Below, one piece after another: positions 55,331 through 64,000 of a stretch of 64,000 nt of DNA. The position numbers were made by a program, and so were the translations under genes. The stretch's first letter is position 1, and each line of letters begins with the position of its first letter. A model generated the notes under the pieces. The model had not been told where the DNA came from and ran no database searches. It was given only the letters and a program-made list of their open reading frames with translations. Location of the stretch: the NCBI RefSeq assembly GCF_029784155.1, contig NC_073691.1, positions 127,348,714 to 127,412,713 of the forward strand, in the 5' to 3' direction. This DNA comes from Uranotaenia lowii. Taxonomy: Eukaryota; Arthropoda; Insecta; Diptera; Culicidae.

Positions 55331-57187
55331 CAGGGTGGCCAGCGTATGTCCATAATCAAATTCCCGGTTTACCTGATAATGATTTTAATCTTTTTTCCGG
55401 TTTTGACATACTCAGATAAATACTTTACTATACTTAATTTTTATTTCAAATTCAATTGCTATACAGGTTTACAAAATTTGACCTTTCTGAAGAGTCAAGA
55501 GCTGATTTCTATTTGAGGCGCTGATTCCAAGCAACCAGCTTTTTTATCATCTCAACAGTTGATTGAGGTTTTGTTTACCTTGAAATAGGTCGAGGTTTAC
55601 TTTAAAAATATCTACAGTTTAAATAAAATCAACAACATTCGTAGGATTCCAAAATTTTAGATGTTTTGTCATATCAATTTCATTGAAAATCGTGAGTTAT
55701 GTTGACTTCCGAGTAACATCAGTTTTCATTCCGTTTATTTTTTCCGATTCTGTAAAACATTGAAATTTCGAAGACATTTAAAAGAATTTCACGTCAAAAG
55801 GAAGGCATTGTTTTATGAGATCTACAACATCTAGGAAACATCTGAATCCTTAAGGGACATAAGTTGGAAGAAATCGTTTTCGATTTTCATAAAAGCCCCT
55901 TTAATCCAAAGGGGTATAAGTGCATTAAAGCTAGTTTCGAGAAAAGACGCTTTTAAGCTGGTTTGGTTATTTTCCGTACATTTAAAAAATGTATTTTTTT
56001 TAATGTTAAAATATTTAAATAAAATTACTAGAATCTGGAAAAATCTCCAAAATAAATATGTTTTAAAATATGAAGAATCGATTGGTGTTATTAACTCAAA
56101 ATTGAACATTTTTGCACTTATACCTCATTGACCTCATAGCCTCATATAAGTTTAATAGCTCATCAATTATCAATGTCAGAATCAGAACTAATGAGATTTA
56201 GAGACTCCACACGACATATTACTTAAAATAGAAATTATTGAAAAAATTTGAATTCAAGACCCAAAAATTCCCAAAATCAGAATTACAAACATAAAAATTT
56301 GTTCACCTGTGTAATTTGAAAATAAAATTTCTATTCTAAGTTACCAACTTAAAAATCTAGGTCAATTTTAGTTGTAAATATTGATTTGTTTTTCAAAATT
56401 TTATCTCTTCCACAGACATTCTCAAAGACTCTGATTTTGAAGCTGTATATTTGTTTGAAAATTGCATTTCAATCTTCATGTTAGATAGAAAATCTTAAAT
56501 TTCAGTCTGATTTCTAAACAACAAATCTTAATTTTAAACCTGAATTCTGAATATGAATTCTTCATCTGCATTTTCAGTCGGACTTCTGTATCAAAAAAAA
56601 AAAAAAACAATCCGATCTCTTAATTTGAATTTTCTACCTGCATTCTGAATTAGGATCGAAAATAAATTCAGATTCTAAAATTCTTATCCAAATTTTGAAT
56701 ATTAATTCTGTGTGATACTTTTTCGGAACAGTCTATTGAATAGCAAAAACGACTATTTATATCATAAATATATAGTCTTTTCTGTTAGCCGAAAAAGTAT
56801 CCCACAAAATCCATTAAAAGTCGACAAATACCTCATGAATATTATTTCGGAATCTGATTAATTAAAACTCAGACTCTTGTGGCTAGTACTTCTAACATTT
56901 GAAGAAACAGCTCCATTTTGACATACAAATTTCCCACTCCATCTCTTATTTAATAACAAAACTGAACAAATTGACAAATTTGTACTTAAAGCTTCTGAAA
57001 AAAAAATCTTTGGATGAATTTTCCTATTTAGTATGTAATTATATTAGGAGGAAAAAAAATTCTTTCGTTGATAGTTTTCCCCGATTTTGATTTCGAATTC
57101 CCGGTTATTTCCCGGTTTTCCCGGTGCTATTTTTAATTCCCGGTTTTTCCCGGTTATCCAGGTTTTTCTGGTTTTCTAGCCACCCTG
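55331..57187. mobile_element. TIR element with CAGGGTGGC ends and CCCGG subterminal repeats
   Basis: Inverted ends CAGGGTGGCCAG and CTAGCCACCCTG over 1857 bp. The right subterminal region has repeated TTCCCGGTTTTTCCCGGT-type words; the left has ATTCCCGGTTTACC. The interior includes a degenerate stretch of GAATTCTGAATATGAATTC-like words (56400-56720). No coding; flanks (ATA, TTA) do not give a clear TSD. Confidence 0.6.
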
Positions 57188-57800
57188 TTAATATCATGAC
57201 TGAAAAAAAGTGTGCGCCGGCTGATGGGAGGTACCAAAAATAAAGTAGAATTTTTTGGGATTATTTTTGAATTTCTCAAACCTTGTGGTCTAAATGGCTT
57301 CGTTCTGGTTCAAAACCCATCCATGATTTATTCCAGAATTTTAAGTAACGTTTACATTAGTAAATTTGAACTTTAAGGTTTGTATGGGAAAATTTAATAT
57401 TTTGTATTGGAAAATCAACATCATTTTTGTTTCTTCTGTGGAACCGAGCCTGTCGATTGTTTTTGTGCCAATTTATAAATTCTATAAAAGAAATTTTTCG
57501 CTGAACAACTTAGTTGGAGACCGTAGCTTCGTAATCTATTAATCGTAGGATATAGCTAGACTGGTACGGAAATTTTAAAATCAAATAATGCTCGGATTCC
57601 GACAGATTTTAAGATAAAACCGTCCGGATACGCACCGGAAGAAATTAGGAATGCTGAAAAAAAGTTTTACAGGAATTTTGTGAAGAATATTTTCACAAGA
57701 GAAAATAGAATGATCTTAGCTCGGTTAGGATTTTTTTTCAATTAAATTCACTGTTTATGATTACTTATTTGCGCTAGATTTAATTACAGACAATATGTTC
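57188..57800. other. Non-coding, nothing recognised
   Basis: AT-rich, no credible ORF or repeat boundary. Confidence 0.4.
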
Positions 57801-59770
57801 GTTAGAAATGCGTGGTAGGTGGTGTAGTTGGGCTCAAAAACAAGCTCAACGGTTGTGTCGCCGAAATTCTCAGGTGGGTTCTGGGATTAAAGATACGTTG
57901 CCTACACAACCTATCGTTAATTTTGTGTCCCGAATAGAATGTAAAAAATGCGCCTGACACATAGGCCCGAAACCACCCATCCCGCCTCAAGTACCCCCCC
58001 CTTTATCCACCCAACTCGAGCAAATAAATTCGATATACATGCATGCGTTGTTAGGAGATGCATGCACACCGTACAGAAACAATGCAATGGTCCTGTTGCA
58101 ATGTGCAGGTCTTAGTTTGTCCACCCCTCTCGTCCCTAGTTCTGCTTTCGTTCTCCTTATCTACATTCACCATTAGTTGCCTGGTAGTTGAGTTGAGTTG
58201 AGCTCAACATCCCTTCCCGGTGCGTGGGATGGGGTGGGGTTTTCCCAAACTTTCGAACCGGACATGGACAACACCACTCTGACTGGCAAGTGAGTCGCGT
58301 CGTCATCGTCCTACCTACCCCGTTAGTTATCCCCAGATTTTCTATACATTTAACATACAGCCAGCTAGCCAGCTACGCACTTTCGCACAAATACACCCAC
58401 AATACAATCGACGAGGTCTAGTGGTGGAATTTGGATGGGGAGTCCGGTAGTAGATTCTAGTCGTTAGGTGGTTGCACTTCTACTCTTCTGATGCAGCTGC
58501 TGGTGGGATGATTGGTGCATCCAATGGCTGTAGAAAATGCACCGGATGCAGCTTTGTACACCCCCGGCTGGAATCGATCGATGTTGTGTTTTGTGTAGGT
58601 ATAACGTTGCGTTTTCGGTCTCCTGCCGGAATTGGGAGGTGTGGGCTGGGAGCTGTGTATATTTTGGGGAGGCTAGTTTCAATACATCAGATTCTATGGA
58701 CCCGGGGAATAGTTTCGCGGCCGCCGATTTTTGGGCGGGGGTAGGTTTTTTTTCTCGAGCGCGAAACAGTTGAAGTTGGAGAGGCAAATATTTTTTGTTG
58801 GTTCCTGTTGTAGAACAGGTTTAATATAGGTTGGATTTTTTTTTTGTTGAAACTAGAAGGAAGAATTCGTGTATGTACTATAAAAATATGAGAGGATGTA
58901 GAGACGGATACGGTTTTTTTTTCGGAGATGCACCGCGTTGCAGTGATGACCGAAATCGATCCGGATAACTCAACTATAGAGGTACTGGACGAAGGTAACT
59001 GTTAGACTTTAGACGAAAACGACATTCACCTCCATTTCATCAAAATCAAAATACGAGATTAAGAGGGTGGCGCGGCAGATCGGATTGGATCGGATCCGGA
59101 TCCGGAAGGGGGCACTTTTTGGGATACCGCACAAAATTTCCATCGGGCGCACATGCCGCTTGCTGTAAATACAGCTACAGATGAATATATTTTATACATG
59201 GTTCCGGAGAATGTGTGTTGTACACATATATTATTCCGAGTCCTACCGTCATCTTCGTCTCGTAGCAGACGAACAGAGGGCATAAATACAATCTCCCATT
59301 CCGTTCCGGAGCTGGCTGCTGGGTCCACCATTGCGTCTACAGCCGCCGTGCCATTGTCGTTCTCGTCCTGCTTTGCACATGAATTTTCTTTTACCCACCT
59401 CAGCGACCACCATCAGCAAGCATCCCGGCAGAGTACATCCAACCGACCAAGCCAATCTCATTTTCCCTATGCTTATTTCACGGAACTAGACTTTGCCGAA
59501 CGTCCGTCCGCTGTCCGTGAAGTAGAAAGCTCGTACGACACTCGAGGGATGGATGGTGAGATGGTAAGTGAAGCCAGCCAGCCGGCCACCTCCAGCGCGT
59601 ATCCCCAATCATTCCCACCGTGCTCCATGCGATTCTCGCTTCGATTCCATTATCATCGCAGTCAAGTGAAAACAACCATGCACACATGGACGGCAAACAG
59701 TTCAAAATCCGAGAAACTGTATTAAGTACCACTAGCGAGACGCTCGACACCAACCTACACATGACTCTAA
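57801..59770. promoter_or_regulatory. GC-richer, apparently unique island; possible promoter, 5' UTR or enhancer
   Basis: In contrast to its AT-rich, TE-filled surroundings, this 2-kb block is GC-rich, lacks TIRs and has short palindromes (GAGTTGAGTTGAGCTCAACA near 58190; GGATTGGATCGGATCCGGAT near 59083) and CAGCTAGCCAGCTA. Frames on both strands (for example 59153-59725, 190 codons) lack domain or splice support. It lies where the promoter or untranslated first exon of the MTA1-like gene might be, or belongs to another gene; I cannot tell. Confidence 0.35.
58951..59010 (+). other. Exon-like fragment with weak Klp10A/KIF2 similarity
   Basis: After an acceptor-like TTTTTTTTCGGAG the frame reads MHRVAVMTEIDPDNSTIEV before a GTACTG or GTAACT donor-like site. 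From family knowledge, the N-terminal domain of kinesin-13 proteins has a similar HRAVV...EINxDNxTITVEW stretch. Only about 20 residues, so this may be chance or a relic. Confidence 0.2.
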
Positions 59771-61337
59771 ACCCCAAACACGCCTCCCCCTCCCCCTCCT
59801 GCCTTATCGACAGTCAGCACCAAAGCTTCAATCAACTATTGCTACCTTTTTCTATGCATAGCTTATCACTGAAGTTTAAAAGCTCGATATAAGCCCACGC
59901 GCTTATCTAAAAGAAAATATACTCTCAAAAAATCAAGACAATCACTTTTTTGAAATATTTAAAAAGTTTAATTTTCGCCATTAATACGTTTGAAATCAAG
60001 AGACCAACCAATCATCCATCGATGTCTTGAGCAAGGTTTTTAGAACACACAAGGTTCTCCGACTTTCACAGTAAGTAGGCGAGGAGTGCGCGGGGCGCTC
60101 AATGAGTTTGTTTACAAACATAAGAATATTGGCTCAGCTGTTCAACGGTTTGTTGGTAAACAAATTACGTGGATTCCGCAGTTGCAAGACCAAAATAGTC
60201 AGAATTTGACATACGGTAACACCTTCTATATATACACACACCTTGGTCTTAAGAATAAATCTACTGATAAACAAAAGGAAGTTTGTTTCTTATTTACAGG
60301 TTAAATTCAACAGGTTCAAGTAAACGAAATTCACCAAAACGGGAATAGGTTGAGTTTGTATGGAAATTTGACATCGTTTTTTTTGTTCTAACTTCTATGC
60401 ACATGCATTTATTGCTCTACAACTTTGGATTTTCTTATACATTAAGGACCGCGAAGAAATCTTATCTCGAAACAGCGAAATTCAGCACTCTATATCTTAG
60501 AAACCACTGTAACACTTTGGTGACTAATTTTTACCTATGATTTTTGTCTAACAACCCACGAATAAAAAATAATTTAAACAAATTATTTTTGTAACTATAT
60601 GATTATTCATTTTTAAGTTCTCATTCATAGTTTTCGTATGAAATCGTAACTTAAGACACGAATGCCACAAGGATGGTAAAGTGTCATTAATAAAACCTTA
60701 ACGAAAGTAACTTTAGAAAAGTGATCCTTAGCCTAAAGGGTAAGCTAATTTTTTTAATGAAACCTCTAGAAACAAAACATGAAATTTGCTTTCATCGATG
60801 GATAAAATTTTTGAATTTGTTTGCAAGTTCAGTAGATCAACGATATTTGATTTCAGCGTAAAATAAGTTTTTTTTAGGATAGCTTTAAATTTATCTATAC
60901 TCAAATCAAACAAGCCTAATCTTCTAAACTGTTTTGCAAATTCCAAGATTCTAACCTTTGATGAAAATTTAAAAAAAATAAAAAAAAAAACAGTAAGAGA
61001 TAAAAAATGTTCGAATCAATTTTGCTTGATGCAAACTTGAACGAAATTTATGATTTAAGTTTGAAATTTGGCTTTAAAAATGCTGCAATATTAATAATGT
61101 TTAACAATACACCGAAAAAATAATAAAAAATTGCAGATTTTTTAGGTAAAGATCAGGTACATTTTTCTTAAGAAGAAAATACTTTTCATAAAGAATCAAT
61201 TCCATACTAAAAATCCTGTGGATTTTTTTTTTAAATATAATTTGGGATATTTTGCATGAATTAAAACTTAGACAATTAACTTAAATTATACTTTATATTT
61301 GTGATTTTCAGTTGAATTGTGTGTACAAACTTATTAG
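59771..61337. other. AT-rich non-coding, nothing recognised
   Basis: Only short frames (up to 90 codons) without support. Confidence 0.4.
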
Positions 61338-61362
61338 CATAGCATAGCATAGCATAGCATAG
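61338..61362 (+). repeat. AGCAT microsatellite
   Basis: Five units of AGCAT/ATAGC at the start of a 190-bp moderately GC-rich stretch (to 61527) that may be a small SINE-like or TE remnant. Confidence 0.7.
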
Positions 61363-61529
61363 GATGACTACACACATCTAGCATTGGCTGATACACGAGG
61401 TACAACTGATAATCAAGAGCAACGCAAATTGCCAAAATGAGCATCTGGATTCAACATTCATTCCAAGTGCTGCTCTTGAAGATCAGTGTGGTACCATGAT
61501 GCACACCGTGACAAGTCAATGTAATCATA

Positions 61530-62662
61530 CACTGAAAGAAAAATCATGGTATTCCAAAATGAATAAAAATGTTTAATTTTACCATACGTTAATATTGTCG
61601 ATATAAATAAAGTTTTAGTTAGTTTGACGACTTTTTGATTAATTTTACCATGCGGGGCAGAAAAAAGATGGTAAACTTTAATGAAAAAAGAGGTTTAATT
61701 ATACCATGCGCAAAATTGGTTGATAATTATGAAGTTTTGGTTATTTTGACGATCTTTTGGTTAATGCTACCATGCGGGTCAAAAGAAAATGTGGTAAACC
61801 TACATAAAAAGAGGTTTAATTTTACCATGCGGAACGTTTTGTGCATTCGAATATAAAATTTTGGTTATCGTGAAAATACTGTGGTACATTTTACCATGGT
61901 TGTCAATAGCCAAAATACTTTCAATTAGATGTGTCATCTTGCACTTTGTTGCCTCCTTGCCATTGAAATGGCTTTGGATTTTAATTTATTGTTGAAACAT
62001 TGGAAACAATATTGATTTTGTGCTATGTGCCGCGATCTTAAAGGTAAAGTGTTTTGGTGTGGTCATGTCACAAAAGATATCATGTTTTATTTATCCGCAG
62101 AAGGCCATTACAATCTGGAGTGCAAGCAGAGTCATCAACGGCCGCTAATTTCAACAGTTTATAAAATTTTCAAGAGTAAGTAAAATTTATTAGTATTTCT
62201 GCACAATATTTAACTTTTTTAAAATTTCTAGGGCACGGGGCGATGATAATTCGAGAAGACCAAAATAAAATCTTGGGACAACCGCGGAACACCGGAAACA
62301 AAATGTCGAAGGAACCTTCATCAAGTTAGGTTTTGCCATTTAGTTCCTGATCCAGTGTTAATGACAAAAATATTATTTGTGAAGAAAAAAATAAAAGTGA
62401 TGAATAAATAAACCAGCATTTTAAAAATTTAAATGATTTCATTGAATGCATGGATAAATTACCATAGTTTTGTCTTAAATACCATGGCATATTAAAATTG
62501 ACCGTCATTCTGCCATAACGCACCATAACACGTTCACATAGTAATTTTAACTAATGTGTTGTTCAAGATAAACAAAAACGTACTCGAAAAAAAACCATCT
62601 GTTTTTATTTTTAAATTTACCCTCGGATATGGTAACGGTTACCATGATTTTTTTTTTCGGTG
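61530..62662 (+). mobile_element. CAC...GTG DNA element, family 5 (CACTGAAAG / CACCGAAAA ends)
   Basis: 1133 bp. Left end CACTGAAAGAAAAATCATGG, right end CCATGATTTTTTTTTTCGGT then G, flanked by TA on both sides (61528-61529, 62663-62664). Left subterminal region has four or more TTTAATTTTACCATGCGG-type repeats; the right has TACCATGGC, ATGGTAACGGTTACCAT. Carries a three-exon gene on the plus strand. Confidence 0.78.
62025..62329 (+). CDS. Three-exon 63-residue ORF carried by family-5 element
   Basis: Exons 62025-62043, 62101-62175 and 62232-62329 join in one frame from ATG to TAG. Introns are 57 and 56 nt with donors AAAG^GTAAAG and AAGA^GTAAGT and acceptors TATCCGCAG and ATTTCTAG, which is the minimal intron size of flies. 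An in-frame TGA four codons before the ATG supports the start. Poly(A)-type AATAAA occurs at about 62390-62410. The product is basic (STVYKIFKRHGAMIIRED is in it), without recognised domain, signal peptide or membrane segment. Function unknown; it may be an element gene or captured exons. Confidence 0.5.
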
Positions 62663-62664
62663 TA

Positions 62665-64000
62665 GAAGGGATTATCTGAAACAGCAAAAATAACTCTTTA
62701 GGTGCAGAGAACTCATACGACCCATAAAGCTGTTTCAGAAAGGAATGGAAGGGATGTTTTAGTGGGAAATCCTACATGACAAATAGGATTGACAAAATAT
62801 GTTAAAATATAATCAAAATAAAATGAAACAATTTCACCAAAGTCCATTGATAGGCGATGAGGGAAGGAGGCAGCGTGGGTTGATTTCTATTTGATGGTCC
62901 TGTTGCACTAATGATGATAATCCCTGCACCTTCCAGTCACTGTTGTTTGATAATCCAGCAAGTGCTTATGGATGATTTTTCGGGATTTGAGTGCTTCTTT
63001 TCTTCTGCTGATTTTTTTAACACAATCGTCACTGCTATCCTTATACAGATTTCGAAAAAGAAGCTTCTAAACAGATAACAATCACAATATATTCACGAAA
63101 ACAAAACTTTGAATCGTGTGTACAAACTTATTCTTATTAAAAATTTTGAAATCTGGAAATTGAATTGACAAACTAATTTTTAAGTTTATGTTCTCTTGAA
63201 TTTCTCAACAATTTTATGTTGATTGAAAAACTCATTCACAAGCTAAATCGTTTTCTGAATTTTAAATCTGAATTCTAAACCTGAATCCAAAAATTAAACT
63301 TTGAATCGGTTTCCGAATTTCTATACGATTTCCGTAATGTAAAAAATACGATTTCTGAATCTTAATTCCAGATCACAATTTCATGAGCCTAATCTTAGAG
63401 CCCTCATTCATGATTCTATTATTTAAATTCTGTAGGGCTGGTTTGATATTAATTCATTATTTCAATTATTTATTTTTAATTATTTATCTTTAATTTTTAA
63501 ATCTGATTTAAAATGTGAATTTCGAATGATGAATCAGAATCTGGTTTTCAATTTTGAATCGCCACTTAGAAGCTTTAAATGTTTAAATTTAGTGTTAGAA
63601 TAAAGTATAAGAACTTCGAATTTGAATATAAAAAAATCTTCTTTTCCCATATTCGAACAACTTTAATCAAAATATTGAAAATGCATTTGATTTTCGAAAA
63701 ACATGATTCAAATTTGATATAAAATGCAAAACAGAATTCGAACAAGGATTTCAAAGCCGGTTTTCAGTCCTAATTTCTTATGATTATTCGAACTGAAAAT
63801 CAAGAATCCTAAACATGATAGAAAATCAAAAATACGAAAATATGTAGAAATACAATTTTGTTTATAGGAATATGGAACCAGAACCTCCAAAATGGGTTTA
63901 ATTTAAAGATTAATATTCAGACCTGAATTTCTATGATAAGGTTGCCAAATTTCCCGGTTGAAACCGGATTGGCCCGGATATTTAATATAAAATTTGGGAA
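62665..64000. other. AT-rich non-coding with degenerate GAATTC/TCTGAATT words
   Basis: No gene. 63150-63900 is made of loosely repeated AATCTGAATTTTGAATC-type words, like 56400-56720. The last 60 bases (TTTCCCGGTTGAAACCGG) resemble the CCCGG subterminal repeats of the 55331 element, so another copy may begin here. Confidence 0.4.

Noticed and set aside
59153..59725. 190-codon ORF as a protein gene
   Set aside because: Ser/Thr-rich, no domain, no splice evidence, and overlapping frames on the other strand are also open; treated as part of the GC-rich island.

Overview
This is a transposon-dense nuclear window from a dipteran, most likely a mosquito (Culicidae). The evidence is indirect: introns of about 56-75 nt with GTAAGT donors, a DD37E (ITmD37E) transposase of the kind described from mosquitoes, Jockey- and I-clade non-LTR elements, a Ty1/copia element primed by an internal initiator-tRNA-Met fragment, and a MTA1-like gene with fly/mosquito architecture. 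No RNA gene or CRISPR array was found.

Only two host genes are clear. One is an almost complete TraB-domain protein (minus strand, 13670-15420, two coding exons). The other is the 3' ten coding exons of a MTA1-like NuRD subunit (minus strand, 36443-40158: partial BAH, ELM2, SANT, GATA finger, C2H2 finger, RBBP4-binding-like tail). Its first exons are not recognisable in the remaining 23.8 kb, so a very long TE-filled 5' intron is likely. A GC-richer, non-repetitive island (57.8-59.8 kb) may be promoter or regulatory DNA.

Layout. 0.1-12.3 kb holds two inverted copies of a Mutator-type element with 9-bp target duplications (TSDs) whose ends are arrays of TTTACCGGAA-type repeats. The second copy contains a copia element (identical 125-bp LTRs, 5-bp TSD), itself filled by another copia-like LTR element, two CAC...GTG DNA elements and a fold-back element. 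12.9 kb: SINE. 13.5-15.4 kb: TraB gene. 15.9-21.8 kb: intact Jockey element inside a MITE. 21.8-29.5 kb: large non-coding LTR element (415-bp LTRs, TSD CCGAT) with a strongly purine-biased interior. 29.5-33.7 kb: more CAC...GTG elements and MITEs. 36-40 kb: MTA1-like gene. 41-57 kb: TIR elements, an I-clade element with a one-base frameshift, SINE, DD37E element and a CCCGG-repeat TIR element. 61.5-62.7 kb: last CAC...GTG element.

The most unusual signal is a set of six complete DNA elements in five families (plus one stray end) sharing one plan: CAC...GTG termini, exact 2-bp TSDs, family-specific palindromic subterminal motifs, and an interior with a short spliced gene-like unit with consensus splice sites and, in four of the five families, a visible poly(A) signal. 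One carries a clean three-exon, 63-codon ORF. The plan resembles CACTA/EnSpm elements, but the cargo genes are not recognised.
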